A stretch of DNA of 64,000 nucleotides from Roseivirga sp. 4D4 (lineage in GTDB: Bacteria; Bacteroidota; Bacteroidia; Cytophagales; Cyclobacteriaceae). This document shows, piece after piece, positions 7,985-18,265 of this stretch. A model generated the notes under the pieces. The model searched no databases. It was not told the DNA's origin and worked only from the letters and a program-made list of their open reading frames with translations. The stretch is taken from the NCBI RefSeq assembly GCF_001747095.1, contig NZ_MDGP01000001.1, positions 3,579,001 through 3,643,000 of the forward strand. Reading direction: 5' to 3'. The translations under genes were made by a program, and so were the position numbers. Each line of letters starts with the position of its first letter. The first letter of the stretch is position 1.

Positions 7985-10798
7985 ATGAGTAAACCGGAAA
8001 AGACCCTCTTTCTTTTAGATGCAATGGCGCTCATTTATAGAGCCCATTTTGCATTTAGTAAAAACCCAAGAATCAACTCAAAAGGACTCAACACAGGAGC
8101 TCCTTTCGGTTTTACCAATAGCTTGTACGAAATCATAGATAAGCGGAAGCCATCGCATATTGCAGTAGCTTTTGATACCAGTGCGCCTACTTTTCGGCAT
8201 GTGCAATACGAGCCTTATAAGGCCAATCGAGAAGAAACACCTGAAGACATTAAGATCGGTACACCCATCATCAAGGACATTGTAAGAGCCTTCAATATTC
8301 CTGTTCTGGAATTAGATGGCTACGAAGCTGATGATGTCATAGGCACTTTCGCCAAGAAAGCGGCACGGCAAGGTTTTGAGGTGTTTATGATGACTCCTGA
8401 CAAGGACTATGGCCAGTTAGTAGAAGAGCATATTTACCTCTACAAACCGGCCTTTATGGGCAATGGTGTAGACATAATGGGAATCCCCGAAGTCTTGGCC
8501 AAATGGGATATAGAACGGATTGATCAGGTGGTGGACATGCTTGGTTTGCAGGGTGATGCGGTCGATAACATCCCAGGAATTCCGAGTGTAGGACCCAAGA
8601 CTGCTGCAAAGCTATTGAAGCAATATGGAACTGTCGAAGAGATTGTAGCGCATGCCCACGAATTGAAAGGGAAGCTTGCCGAAAAAGTCGCAGAGTTCGG
8701 ACAACAGGGGATTCTCTCTAAAGAACTAGCACGAATTGAGATTGAGGTGCCCATTGAGTTTAAGGAAGAAGACCTAGTTTACAAGGGACCAAATGTTGAA
8801 AAACTCACCGAGATCTTTGAAGAGCTCGAATTCCGAACTACGCTAAAGAGAATTCTCGGTCAGCCAACTTCAACGCCAAAGAGTGCCAAACCAAAACCAG
8901 CTGCATCGGAGCAAATGGGACTTTTTGCTGACGATGCGCCAACCTTGCAGTCATCGTCTGAAGAGCCGGCTATTCAAGAGAAAAGTGACCTTTCTACTAC
9001 TGAGCATGACTATCATTTAATAGATACACCTGAGTTGAGGCAAAGGCTGGTTAAATACCTGATGCTTCAAAATGAGATCTGCTTTGATACAGAGACGGAT
9101 AACCTAGAACCGATTGAGGCGAATATGGTTGGTCTTGCATTTTCTTATAAGCAAGGGGAAGCCTATTACGTACCGACTCCACCGGATGACAAGGCCACGA
9201 CACAAAAGATTGTAGAAGAGTTTCGATCGGTTTTTGAAAGTGAGAAAATTTCAAAAATTGCCCAGAATGCAAAGTACGATGTCCAAATCTTAAAGAATTA
9301 TGGTGTTGAGGTCAAAGGGCCAATCTTCGATACGATGCTTGCCCACTATCTTATTGACCCAGACACACGGCATAACATGGATGTGCTATCCGAAAATTAC
9401 CTGAATTATACCCCTGTCTCCATTACTGAACTCATTGGCAAAAAAGGAGTCAAGCAGGGGAATATGAGAGATGTACCCGTGCATCAGGTGGTGGAATATG
9501 CAGGCGAGGATGCAGATATTACTTATCAACTCAAAAACAGTCTCGAACCTTTACTAGGGGATGGTCAACTTAAGAAACTCTTAGAGGAAGTTGAGACTCC
9601 ATTGATGCATGTATTAGCAGATATCGAGTATAATGGAGTGAAGATAGATGTCGATACCCTGACGGCTATGTCGAAGGAATTGGAAGAAGAAAGCCGAAAA
9701 GCTCAGGCTGAAATCTTCGAAATGGCAGGCGAAGAGTTTAATGTAGCCTCTCCTAAGCAATTGGGTGTGGTGCTTTTCGATAACCTCAAACTTGTTGATA
9801 AGCCGAAAAAGACAAAGACGGGACAGTATGCGACAGGTGAAGACATTCTCTCCAAATTGGCGGTAGAACATGACATTGCCAGAAGGATTTTGGAATTCAG
9901 AGAGTATCAAAAACTAAAATCTACCTATGTTGACGCCCTGCCAACCATGATCAGTCCGGTGGATGGATTGGTCCATACCGATTACCGACAGGCTGTGGCG
10001 GCTACGGGTAGGCTAAGCTCGAATAACCCGAACCTCCAGAACATCCCCATTAGAACACCAAAGGGAAGAGAGATAAGAAAGGCCTTCATTCCGAGGTCAG
10101 AGGAATTTACCCTACTGGCAGCAGATTATTCTCAAATTGAACTACGGATCGTAGCGTCCTTTGCAAAGGATGAAAGCATGATTGAGGCATTTAAGTCTGG
10201 AAGAGACATTCATGCCACTACTGCTTCGAAAGTGTTTAATGTACCACTTGAAGAAGTAGATCGTGACATGCGAAGAAAGGCCAAAGAAGTGAACTTTGGA
10301 CTTATCTATGGTATTTCCGCTTTTGGATTGGCCCAGAACATTGGCATCTCAAGAACTGAAGCCCAACAGATTATCACCGCTTACTTCAACGAGTTTCCAG
10401 GTGTGAAGCGCTATATGGATGCCCAGGTCAACAAGGCCAGAGAGTTCACTTATGTGGAGACCATTCTAGGTAGGAGAAGATACCTCAGAGACATTCACTC
10501 TAAGAATATGACTGTCCGTGGTCATGCCGAACGCAATGCCATTAACGCCCCCATTCAAGGAAGTGCCGCAGATATGATTAAAGTGGCCATGATCAACATT
10601 CATGACTGGATGAAAAAAGAGAACATGAAGTCAAAAATGATCATGCAAGTGCATGATGAACTTGTGTTTGATGTACATAATTCAGAATTGGAAATCATGA
10701 AGGCCAAAATACCTGAATTGATGACAGGAGCAGTTGAGTTAGATGTGCCTATGGACGTAGAAGTTGGAGTCGGTGAAAACTGGTTGGTAGCCCATTAA
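7985..10798 (+). CDS. polA: DNA polymerase I
   Basis: The 937-residue product has all three Pol I modules. Residues about 1-290 are the 5'-3' exonuclease (LFLLDAMALIYRAHFAF, ELDGYEADDVIGTFA, LQGDAVDNIPGIPSVGPKTA). Residues about 330-520 are a 3'-5' exonuclease that keeps its acidic residues (CFDTETDNLEP, AQNAKYDVQIL, YAGEDADITYQL), so proofreading is likely. The rest is the polymerase with motif A (AADYSQIELRI), the O-helix (RRKAKEVNFGLIYGISAFG) and motif C (MQVHDELVFDV). Pol I fills gaps in repair and removes RNA primers. The length is usual for the family and the ATG start fits the conserved N terminus. Confidence 0.98.
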   Translation: MSKPEKTLFLLDAMALIYRAHFAFSKNPRINSKGLNTGAPFGFTNSLYEIIDKRKPSHIAVAFDTSAPTFRHVQYEPYKANREETPEDIKIGTPIIKDIVRAFNIPVLELDGYEADDVIGTFAKKAARQGFEVFMMTPDKDYGQLVEEHIYLYKPAFMGNGVDIMGIPEVLAKWDIERIDQVVDMLGLQGDAVDNIPGIPSVGPKTAAKLLKQYGTVEEIVAHAHELKGKLAEKVAEFGQQGILSKELARIEIEVPIEFKEEDLVYKGPNVEKLTEIFEELEFRTTLKRILGQPTSTPKSAKPKPAASEQMGLFADDAPTLQSSSEEPAIQEKSDLSTTEHDYHLIDTPELRQRLVKYLMLQNEICFDTETDNLEPIEANMVGLAFSYKQGEAYYVPTPPDDKATTQKIVEEFRSVFESEKISKIAQNAKYDVQILKNYGVEVKGPIFDTMLAHYLIDPDTRHNMDVLSENYLNYTPVSITELIGKKGVKQGNMRDVPVHQVVEYAGEDADITYQLKNSLEPLLGDGQLKKLLEEVETPLMHVLADIEYNGVKIDVDTLTAMSKELEEESRKAQAEIFEMAGEEFNVASPKQLGVVLFDNLKLVDKPKKTKTGQYATGEDILSKLAVEHDIARRILEFREYQKLKSTYVDALPTMISPVDGLVHTDYRQAVAATGRLSSNNPNLQNIPIRTPKGREIRKAFIPRSEEFTLLAADYSQIELRIVASFAKDESMIEAFKSGRDIHATTASKVFNVPLEEVDRDMRRKAKEVNFGLIYGISAFGLAQNIGISRTEAQQIITAYFNEFPGVKRYMDAQVNKAREFTYVETILGRRRYLRDIHSKNMTVRGHAERNAINAPIQGSAADMIKVAMINIHDWMKKENMKSKMIMQVHDELVFDVHNSELEIMKAKIPELMTGAVELDVPMDVEVGVGENWLVAH

Positions 10799-10852
10799 TA
10801 TTATCACATAATCATGTGAATTGGCTCAAGTAAGAATTCCTTAACTTGAACC

Positions 10853-13800
10853 ATGCCTTTTAGCTTTTTGAAATGCATTAAGAAGCGCTTGTTTGTCCAT
10901 CTGACAATAGTCATTCTTCCATTTCAAATTCATTTAGTTGCACAGACAACTACTATAAAAAAATTTACCACAGCAGAAGGTCTTTCTAATGATGATGTGA
11001 GAGATATTCATGAAGATCGATTTGGTTATAAGTGGGTATCAACGGGTCATGGACTGAATAAATATGATGGCTATAATTTTGAAGTCTTTCGGCATAACCC
11101 CCAGGATGCCTATTCTTTACAAGCCAACAGCCAAGGCAGAATTTTTGAGGACTTACCGGGCAACATTTGGGTGACATTGGATATTGGTGGCGTCAATAAG
11201 TATGACAGGGCTTCAAGAAAATTCTTTTTCTACAACTACAACAACGAGCAGCCTAACCATCTCAACAACTTCGTTAAGACGATGGTATTCGATTCTAAAG
11301 GTCGAGGCTGGGTGGGAACGCAAAAGGAGGTCAATCTAATAGACGAAAGCTTACAAAAATTTGTACCTGTTTCCGTAGTAGGTAAAGAAGAGATTAATGT
11401 CTTAAGCATTTACGAGAGTAATACCCGCCAAATATGGGTTACGGCCATCGAAGGAGTTTTTCTCTATAGCGACTCTCTAAACCAGTTTGAACCAGTTGAG
11501 AGTAATGGATTCCCAATAAAAGGGGCCTACTTGCCTATCGAAATTGGCGACTCACTCTGGTTAGCCGTGTTTAATGAGGGAGTTTATCGGGTTCATACTT
11601 CTAACCAACAGGTAAGTAAAGTAAATGTCGACTTGTTGGGCTCATGGATTTCTAATGTTTTCCAGACAAGCGATGGCTCATTGACTATTTCAGTGCCAGA
11701 AAGAGGGATTTACCAATACGTAGATGATGGTTGGAAAGAAGTAATCATTCCAGATTTTGAAACAAGCCAGTTATTGGTGGCACACGAGAACCCAAAGAGC
11801 AGTGAATTTCTAATTGTTACCACAAATAATGAAGCGTTCAGACTAAGATCAGATGGCGTTCTTGAGAAGATAATCAAGTCAGATTTCAAGCTTTCCACTT
11901 TTTGGCTAGATAATCGGGAAGCGACCATTTGGTTGGGCTCTCGGGGTGGTGGGGTTATCCAAGCTTCGAGTAAACCGAACTTTTTTGACATAATAGACTG
12001 GAAGGACGATGACAAACTAGGGCATTCTACTCATGCTCGGATTGTTGGAAAAACAACTGACGGAGGGGTGTATCTATCTACGGAAAAGGGACTGATCGCA
12101 GTCGATGCTGAAAATCAAAAGGTCCAATTGGTCTTAGATTACTCAACAAAAGATTTTTACCACTACATCAGACTATTGAGGGATAATGGGGAGAATATAA
12201 TGTTGGCGACAGATGATGGTTTCTTCTTTCTTGACAAGAAGACCAAAGCCTTAAGAGGCCCTAGTGTGACCATTTCTGGAATAGTAAGCGATTTTCTTTA
12301 TGATAGCAATGATTCGCTTTGGGTAATCGTCAATGAACAGCTTTTCAAACAAACACCTAATGGTTTTACGAGTACCCGCGAATGGGCCGATGTCCCAGTT
12401 CAGTTTAAAGCTGCTCAGGGCAGAAAGCTATTTGTTGATTCGGAAGAAACTATGTGGTTGGCAACGGTTAGAGAAGGCATGTTTCGAATTAGAGAAGAAA
12501 ATGGTGCGTATGATGTAAAGCAATTCAAATATTCTGGAGTCAGAGCATCTGGCTTTCTAAGTCAAACCGTTAACGAAATTTTCGAGGATGCGGATTCCCA
12601 CCTCTGGATTGGCGGTTTCAGTAGCGGTCTGATGGAATTCGATCGGCAAAATGAAACTTGGATCAGTCATACGCCTAAAGGATCGATGCCTATACCGAAT
12701 ATTCAGTCTATTGAGCAGGCCAATGATGGAGCCTTATGGATTTCATCAATTAATGGATTACACAGTTATTGGCCTGCAAAACGCCAATTCAAACACTATA
12801 CAATTCACAACGGATTACCAGGTAATACATTCCGGTTTCACTCTTCAACAAAAACGGAAACAGGCAAGATGTTCTTTGGCTCAACTGAGGGGATAACGTA
12901 TTTCGATCCAAGTGAAGTGAAGGGGGATATGAGTTACCCCGACATACAAATAGAAAGTGTTCGACTTTTTGATGAACAGGTTGAAAAAGACAGACCCATA
13001 CAGCAGATTGATGAATTAGAATTTCGATATAACCAGAATTTCATTGGTTTTGATTTCATCGCCATTGACTATCTGAATCCCAATGATGTCGTTTATTCCT
13101 ACAAGCTGGAAGGTGTGGATGACTCATGGTCAAATAGTACTAAGCTGCGTTCAGTTAACTACGCAAGCTTATCACCTGGAACCTATACTTTTAAAGTTCG
13201 GGCAGGTCGAGATGCTGGTGATTGGGGGCCTGTCGAGGCCAGTTTGACGATCGAAATTCTAAGCCCATTTTGGCAACGATGGTGGTTCTATTCCATCTTG
13301 TTTGTATTTATTTGTTCGCTCCTTTATGCCATTCATCAGTATCGTGTTCAGCGGAAAATACAGCGGCTTTCCTTTATGGAATCCACCCGAAAAAAGGCCG
13401 CGGCTGACTTTCATGATGAGATGGGAAATAAGCTAACGCGTATTGCATTGTTTTCGGAAGTATTGGAAAGACAAATAAATGGTTCGAATCCCGATGCCGC
13501 TGCTTATGTCGAAAAGATCAAACACAACTCAAGAAACCTTAATAACTCCATGCGTGACTTTTTATGGGCCTTGGATCCCAAGAAAGATTCTGCCTATGAT
13601 TTGGCCAGCATGTTGAAGGATTTTGGAGAGGAGCTATTCGATAAGACCTCCATCGCCTTCTCAGTGGACCAAATACCGACTGTTCTCCAAGGCGTTAACT
13701 TGACTATGGATTGGAAACGTCATTTGATCATGACCTTCAAAGAGGCTATGCATAACGTGTTGAAGCATGCGGAAGCCAAGAACGTGTCTTTGAGTTTTAA

Positions 13801-14005
13801 TTATAAAAATGACCGGATTGAGATTGTCCTGACAGACAATGGGAAGGGGTTTGACCTGGAGAAGCACCACGAGGGATATGGCCTGAGAAATATGAAGTCG
13901 AGAGTCAATGAACTAGCCGCTAACATTGAAATACAGACAAAAATTGAATCCGGAACGAAAGTAATATTTAGCGGAAAACCATCAATAAGCGAAAGTAGGG
14001 TATGA
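10853..14005 (+). CDS. Reg_prop/Y_Y_Y sensor histidine kinase (NarL-type transmitter)
   Basis: The 1050-residue protein is built like the one-component-like sensors of Bacteroidota but ends as a plain kinase. A signal peptide (residues about 14-31) is followed by Reg_prop beta-propeller repeats to about residue 700, recognisable by repeated GLxxxDGxxxW-type units such as TTAEGLSNDDVRDIHEDRFG. A Y_Y_Y domain (YSYKLEGVDDSWSNS) and one membrane helix (WWFYSILFVFICSLLYAI, about residue 815) come next. The transmitter has an H-box of the HisKA_3 type, AADFHDEMGNKLTRI (His near residue 855), and an HATPase domain (NVLKHAEAKNV, DNGKGFD). Its stop overlaps the start of the downstream LuxR-type regulator by 4 bp, so the two form a cognate pair. 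The ligand is unknown. Confidence 0.93.
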   Translation: MPFSFLKCIKKRLFVHLTIVILPFQIHLVAQTTTIKKFTTAEGLSNDDVRDIHEDRFGYKWVSTGHGLNKYDGYNFEVFRHNPQDAYSLQANSQGRIFEDLPGNIWVTLDIGGVNKYDRASRKFFFYNYNNEQPNHLNNFVKTMVFDSKGRGWVGTQKEVNLIDESLQKFVPVSVVGKEEINVLSIYESNTRQIWVTAIEGVFLYSDSLNQFEPVESNGFPIKGAYLPIEIGDSLWLAVFNEGVYRVHTSNQQVSKVNVDLLGSWISNVFQTSDGSLTISVPERGIYQYVDDGWKEVIIPDFETSQLLVAHENPKSSEFLIVTTNNEAFRLRSDGVLEKIIKSDFKLSTFWLDNREATIWLGSRGGGVIQASSKPNFFDIIDWKDDDKLGHSTHARIVGKTTDGGVYLSTEKGLIAVDAENQKVQLVLDYSTKDFYHYIRLLRDNGENIMLATDDGFFFLDKKTKALRGPSVTISGIVSDFLYDSNDSLWVIVNEQLFKQTPNGFTSTREWADVPVQFKAAQGRKLFVDSEETMWLATVREGMFRIREENGAYDVKQFKYSGVRASGFLSQTVNEIFEDADSHLWIGGFSSGLMEFDRQNETWISHTPKGSMPIPNIQSIEQANDGALWISSINGLHSYWPAKRQFKHYTIHNGLPGNTFRFHSSTKTETGKMFFGSTEGITYFDPSEVKGDMSYPDIQIESVRLFDEQVEKDRPIQQIDELEFRYNQNFIGFDFIAIDYLNPNDVVYSYKLEGVDDSWSNSTKLRSVNYASLSPGTYTFKVRAGRDAGDWGPVEASLTIEILSPFWQRWWFYSILFVFICSLLYAIHQYRVQRKIQRLSFMESTRKKAAADFHDEMGNKLTRIALFSEVLERQINGSNPDAAAYVEKIKHNSRNLNNSMRDFLWALDPKKDSAYDLASMLKDFGEELFDKTSIAFSVDQIPTVLQGVNLTMDWKRHLIMTFKEAMHNVLKHAEAKNVSLSFNYKNDRIEIVLTDNGKGFDLEKHHEGYGLRNMKSRVNELAANIEIQTKIESGTKVIFSGKPSISESRV

Positions 14006-14628
14006 GTGATAAAATAAGATTGAATATTGTTGAAGACGATCCTGAGATTAGAAATAACCTCGCTTTGATTATTAACACAAGCGAAGGGATGATTTGTGAA
14101 CGGACTTTTGAAAATGCCGAAAGCTTTCTTGAAAACCTTGAAGCTCAAAAGCCTGATATTGTTTTGATGGACATCTCTCTACCCGGTATGACAGGAATTC
14201 AGGCAGTAGAAAAGATGAAGGAAAAAGCGCCTAAGGCAGAAGCCCTGATGCTGACCGTTCACCAAGACGATCAGCTAGTCTTTGATTCACTCTGTGCTGG
14301 CGCTTCAGGTTATTTGGTAAAGAGCACTCCTCCTTTAAGAATTATTGATGCCATCCGCGAGGCCGTAGGTGGAGGCGCACCCATGAGTACCAGCATCGCT
14401 AGAATGGTGGTCAAATCATTCAGCAAAAAGACGGAGTCTGACTTGACAGAAAGAGAAATGGACGTGCTGGACCAACTTTGTCAAGGCAAAAGCTATAAAC
14501 TCATCGCAGATGCCCTTTTTATAAGTCAAGACACGGTAAGGTCTCATATCAAGAGCATCTACAAAAAGCTTGAAGTCAATTCCAAATCAGAAGCAGTGGC
14601 CAAAGCACTGAAGGATCGTCTCGTCTAA
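14002..14628 (+). CDS. LuxR/NarL-type response regulator, partner of the upstream kinase
   Basis: The 208-residue protein has a receiver domain with acidic residues in NIVEDDPEIRN, phospho-acceptor Asp in IVLMDISLPGMTGIQA and the conserved Lys in GYLVKSTPPL. A LuxR-type helix-turn-helix follows (LTEREMDVLDQLCQGKSYKLIADALFIS, key elements at residues about 150-195). It overlaps the kinase gene by 4 bp. The downstream gene is convergent and begins at the next base, so the operon ends here. Targets are unknown. Confidence 0.94.
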   Translation: MSDKIRLNIVEDDPEIRNNLALIINTSEGMICERTFENAESFLENLEAQKPDIVLMDISLPGMTGIQAVEKMKEKAPKAEALMLTVHQDDQLVFDSLCAGASGYLVKSTPPLRIIDAIREAVGGGAPMSTSIARMVVKSFSKKTESDLTEREMDVLDQLCQGKSYKLIADALFISQDTVRSHIKSIYKKLEVNSKSEAVAKALKDRLV

Positions 14629-15951
14629 CTACTGACGTTTGAACCTTACCCTTTTTAAGTAGGTAGGCTTTATATCACTATTGGCGGGAGTACCTGTAAG
14701 TGGTTTGGAATCGTTGATGTAAAGAAATCTTCCGTCAGGACTAAATTCGAGATCATTCGGTAGGGATAGGCTTCCTTGAGGGGCAGAGCCCTCATCATGT
14801 CCTCGAGTTCCACTGCCTACAATCAATTCAGCATTGCCTTCAAGATCTAATCTGTAAACTTGATTGGCTGCCCGTGCTACTACGTACAGATTGCCTTGAT
14901 AGAAAGTGATATGACCATTATTATTTCCAGTAAAGGTGGCCAGCACGGAAGGGTTTCCCTGCGTGTCAATCTTAACTACACTGGCGTTGCTAAAATTCGC
15001 AACATATAGATTTCCATCATTGTCGATCGTAATGCCATTAGGACATGCGAACAAGTTGCCACTGGCAAAAGTGCTGACCTCTCCCTCAGGGGTGACCTTC
15101 TTGATTGTATTATCGCCACAGTTGGCCACATACAAATTCCCCTCACTGTCAAATACAACACCAACTGGAGATGACATACCAGAGACGAAAGTAGTCACTT
15201 GTCCAGATGAATTGATAGTACTCACCCTTCCTCCCTGAATGTTAGACTGATAGAGTAATGTTCCATCAGCATTGAAAGTGTTGCCTGAAGCACCTACAAG
15301 TCCAGTTGCGAAAATGCTAGCCTCCCCATTTGGGGTAATCTTGTAGACTAATGTACCAGGTGGACTATTAAGCGATTGGCCAAAATCAGCACAATATATA
15401 TTACCCTCATTGTCCACTTCCAAGCCACCTGTACCGATCGGTAGCTCAGCCATGATTTCCAGCACATCGGCATTTTCAAGTGTAACCTGACTCGATTGAT
15501 TACTTAATTTATTGGCGGTCACCGTGGTCCCGTCTGCTATGGCAAGCACAAACACACGGTATGTTTCACCTTCTGTGATTGGGTTTCCTTCAACATCAAG
15601 GAGGCTTGAAGGTAGGTTTGTGACAATGTCATTACCAGTCGGTGCAATTGTGTGGAAACTATTGGTGGGTAGTGTTTCTATTGAGGCCAAAGACAAGTTG
15701 GCGATGGCATCAATTTGTGCTACGATCACTCTGTATTCCCTTACAAAGGATTCATTATTGGAGATGCTGAATGAAACCCTAAAATCTGAAGCATCTGCAT
15801 TATTATTCAGATCAGCGACAACAAGGTTCGAGACTGAAATATTCGGTTCTGGACCTCCACCGCCATCATCACCTCCATCGCTGCCACATGAAGATATCAG
15901 TGCGAAAAGTATTAATAGGAAAGGGGCTGTTGAAGAGATCTTTTTAGACAT
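14629..15951 (-). CDS. NHL-repeat / SMP-30-like lipoprotein
   Basis: The 440-residue product has a lipoprotein signal (LLILFALISSCG, lipobox Cys at about residue 22) followed by a flexible GGDDGGGG linker. Residues about 35-150 look like a fibronectin-III-type domain. From about 165 on there are NHL-type repeats with the recurring unit DNEGNIYCADFG / DSEGNLYVANCGDNTIKKV / DNDGNLYVANFSNASVVKI, which fold as a beta-propeller. The protein should be tethered to the outer membrane. Catalytic residues of gluconolactonases are not evident, so a binding or scaffold role is as likely. It ends against the response regulator in convergent orientation with no gap. Confidence 0.85.
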   Translation of the reverse strand: MSKKISSTAPFLLILFALISSCGSDGGDDGGGGPEPNISVSNLVVADLNNNADASDFRVSFSISNNESFVREYRVIVAQIDAIANLSLASIETLPTNSFHTIAPTGNDIVTNLPSSLLDVEGNPITEGETYRVFVLAIADGTTVTANKLSNQSSQVTLENADVLEIMAELPIGTGGLEVDNEGNIYCADFGQSLNSPPGTLVYKITPNGEASIFATGLVGASGNTFNADGTLLYQSNIQGGRVSTINSSGQVTTFVSGMSSPVGVVFDSEGNLYVANCGDNTIKKVTPEGEVSTFASGNLFACPNGITIDNDGNLYVANFSNASVVKIDTQGNPSVLATFTGNNNGHITFYQGNLYVVARAANQVYRLDLEGNAELIVGSGTRGHDEGSAPQGSLSLPNDLEFSPDGRFLYINDSKPLTGTPANSDIKPTYLKRVRFKRQ

Positions 15952-16044
15952 AAGTAGTTTTTTGTGCTAGAACGTACCCAAGGAGAAAAGCCTCATTAAA
16001 TGGCTAAAATTCACACGTTTATGTGATCTTTAGAGGTGCCTTTC

Positions 16045-17118
16045 ATGCGTTCTTATAGGATAAACAACCTGGCTATGATTCATATCCGATCCATTTTTAC
16101 AACCTGTTTTCTGATAATTTTTAGTACTACCCTTTCCGCTCAAATCAACTACTTAGAACTTCCTAAGGATCGTCAATTCGATTTTTGGATAGGCGAATGG
16201 GATGTGAATTTAAGGGTCAAACAGGCAGATAATTCCTGGAAGGATGACATCAAGTCAATAGCAAAAATATATTCGATAAATGATGGTCGTGCCATTTTGG
16301 AGCTTTGGAATGATCAGCGACCAAATGGCATCAAGGGCTTCAGTCTTCGTTACTACAATTTCGAATCTGAACAGTGGGATTTATGGTTGAATTGGCCAAA
16401 TCAAAACTACTCTGCATTGAGTTCTATGTCGGGAAATTTTCGTCATGGCCGTGGTGAATTCTGGGGAGGTAACGGGGATACACTTTCGGTCTATACCTTT
16501 TCAGACATCACACCATATTATCTGCGATGGGATGATGCCTTTACCAGTGATGGAGGAAAAAACTGGCGCAACAATTGGATCATGGAGTTTACCCGTACTG
16601 CTGAAACGCCTGACTGGCCTGAAGGTGAAAGAGCCCATACCTATGATGTAGCCGATCGGTGCGACCTACCTGAATTCTCTGCTTTCAGGGATTTAAAGGG
16701 GAATTGGGTAGGTACCGTCAAAGAGAAAATTGATAACAAATGGAAAGAAGGTAAAGCCGAAATGAAAGGCTTTGAGGTATTAAATGGCTGTGCAGTGCTC
16801 AACTTTATGACCTTGGATGTTCATGGAGATACTTCGGAGCACTTCAGTATTAAGAGTTATAATTTCTTCGCAAAGATGCTAGAGGATGGACAAATAGGAG
16901 ACCGCGAAGAAGATAATCTTAGAAGGTATTTCGGAAAATATTCACAAGATTCTAAAATCTATGAAATGGAAGAAAGCACTGTGGCTGGAAAACTGATTAA
17001 GAAATACCGATGGGATCTTTCCGAATCGGGAGTAGCACTGATTCAGGTCTTTGAAGGGATCAATGGCGAAAAGATTGAATGGACGAAAGTGACTGATATA
17101 ACCCTTCAAAAAAATTGA
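16045..17118 (+). CDS. Exported DUF1579-like protein
   Basis: The start could be GTG at 16036, ATG at 16045 or ATG at 16075; the last gives the tidiest signal peptide (MIHIRSIFTTCFLIIFSTTL, then SAQ). The mature protein opens with LPKDRQFDFWIGEWDVNLRV, the hallmark of DUF1579-type lipocalin-like domains. A second similar unit begins near residue 215 (DLKGNWVGTVKEKIDNKWKE), so the protein may contain two copies of the fold. Function is unknown. It is followed after 28 bp by the dehydratase gene on the same strand. Confidence 0.75.
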   Translation: MRSYRINNLAMIHIRSIFTTCFLIIFSTTLSAQINYLELPKDRQFDFWIGEWDVNLRVKQADNSWKDDIKSIAKIYSINDGRAILELWNDQRPNGIKGFSLRYYNFESEQWDLWLNWPNQNYSALSSMSGNFRHGRGEFWGGNGDTLSVYTFSDITPYYLRWDDAFTSDGGKNWRNNWIMEFTRTAETPDWPEGERAHTYDVADRCDLPEFSAFRDLKGNWVGTVKEKIDNKWKEGKAEMKGFEVLNGCAVLNFMTLDVHGDTSEHFSIKSYNFFAKMLEDGQIGDREEDNLRRYFGKYSQDSKIYEMEESTVAGKLIKKYRWDLSESGVALIQVFEGINGEKIEWTKVTDITLQKN

Positions 17119-17146
17119 TAAGTTTGGGCCGAAGAAGAACTGGCCT

Positions 17147-18094
17147 ATGGAATTCCCTATATCACTAGAAGACATAATTGCAGCACATCAGCGGATTGCT
17201 CCGTATATCCATCGCACGCCTATTTTGACGTCAGAAAGTGTCGATAAGATTGCTGGCTGTGAGTTGTACTTCAAATGCGAAAACTTTCAAAAAGTTGGTG
17301 CCTTCAAGGCCAGAGGAGGGGTTAATGCGGTGCTTTCTTTACCTGAAGACCAAAGAAAAAATGGAGTCGTTACGCATAGTTCAGGAAACCACGCCCAGGC
17401 CATAGCGCTTGCAGCAAAGATGGCCGGTATACCAGCTTATATCGTAATGCCCAAAACTGCTCCTGAGGTAAAAAGAAAAGCGGTCGCTGGCTACGGAGCG
17501 CAAATCACCCTCTGCGAACCAACCCAGCAGTCAAGAGAAGAGAACGCTGCAAGAATTCAAAAGGAAACGGGAGCTACTTTTATCTCTCCATATAATGACT
17601 ATTCGGTAATTACAGGCCAAGCCAGCTGTGCCAAGGAATTGCTGGAAGATCAACCAGATTTGGACATCATCATAGCTCCTGTTGGTGGTGGTGGATTGAT
17701 GGCGGGAACCTTGCTATCTGCTCATTATATTAATAACCGAATTGATGTCTATGCGGGAGAACCTGAGGGAGCAAAGGATACTTATCTTTCAATGCAAGCA
17801 GGAGAGATCACGAAGGTAGATGAGCCATCCTCAATTGCCGATGGCTTACTTGCAAGTATGGGAGATAAGAACTTTGAGATCATCAAACCCCTGGTCAAAG
17901 AAGTGTTTTTGGTGACAGATGAAGAGATCGTTGAAGCGATGCGCCTGATTTGGGAGCGCCTGAAAATCATTATTGAGCCTTCTTGCGCTGTTCCTGTAGC
18001 GGCTTTGCTGAAGAATAAGGAGGTTTTTGCCGGTAAAAAAGTAGGCGTGATCCTTACAGGAGGAAATGTTGATTTGGCTAAACTTCCTTTTTGA
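17147..18094 (+). CDS. PLP-dependent threonine/serine dehydratase or serine racemase-like enzyme
   Basis: The 315-residue fold-type II PLP enzyme has the Schiff-base Lys in ENFQKVGAFKARGGVNA, the substrate loop THSSGNHAQAIALAA, and the glycine-rich phosphate-binding loop APVGGGGLMAGT. The C-terminal regulatory ACT domain of biosynthetic IlvA is absent. The enzyme therefore resembles catabolic threonine dehydratase or serine racemase; the two cannot be told apart by eye. It deaminates L-threonine or L-serine to the oxo acid, or racemises serine, in the cytoplasm. Confidence 0.92.
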   Translation: MEFPISLEDIIAAHQRIAPYIHRTPILTSESVDKIAGCELYFKCENFQKVGAFKARGGVNAVLSLPEDQRKNGVVTHSSGNHAQAIALAAKMAGIPAYIVMPKTAPEVKRKAVAGYGAQITLCEPTQQSREENAARIQKETGATFISPYNDYSVITGQASCAKELLEDQPDLDIIIAPVGGGGLMAGTLLSAHYINNRIDVYAGEPEGAKDTYLSMQAGEITKVDEPSSIADGLLASMGDKNFEIIKPLVKEVFLVTDEEIVEAMRLIWERLKIIIEPSCAVPVAALLKNKEVFAGKKVGVILTGGNVDLAKLPF

Positions 18095-18124
18095 TTTTAT
18101 TGAATTGGACCCCTCCGGTCTTCG

Positions 18125-18221
18125 ACCACCTCCCCTTAAAAAAGGGAGGAGTTAGAATAGAATCTTCAATAACAAAGGGGGAAAAGTTCCCCCCCTTTTA
18201 AAGGAGGGGTTAGGGGTGGTT
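18125..18221. repeat. Large imperfect inverted repeat (ACCACC...GGTGGT)
   Basis: Two purine/pyrimidine-rich arms, beginning ACCACCTCCCCTT and ending AGGGGTTAGGGGTGGT, flank further short complementary blocks (CCTTAAAAAAGGGAGG; CCCCTTTTAAAGGAGGGG). The unit sits between convergent genes. Such ACCCCTAACCCCTCC-type elements are dispersed in many Bacteroidota chromosomes and may be MITE-like or terminators. No gene lies in the 171-bp gap. Confidence 0.6.
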
Positions 18222-18265
18222 TAGCCTCTAAAGGACAACCTTATTTTTAATAGTCTGAGCTAAAC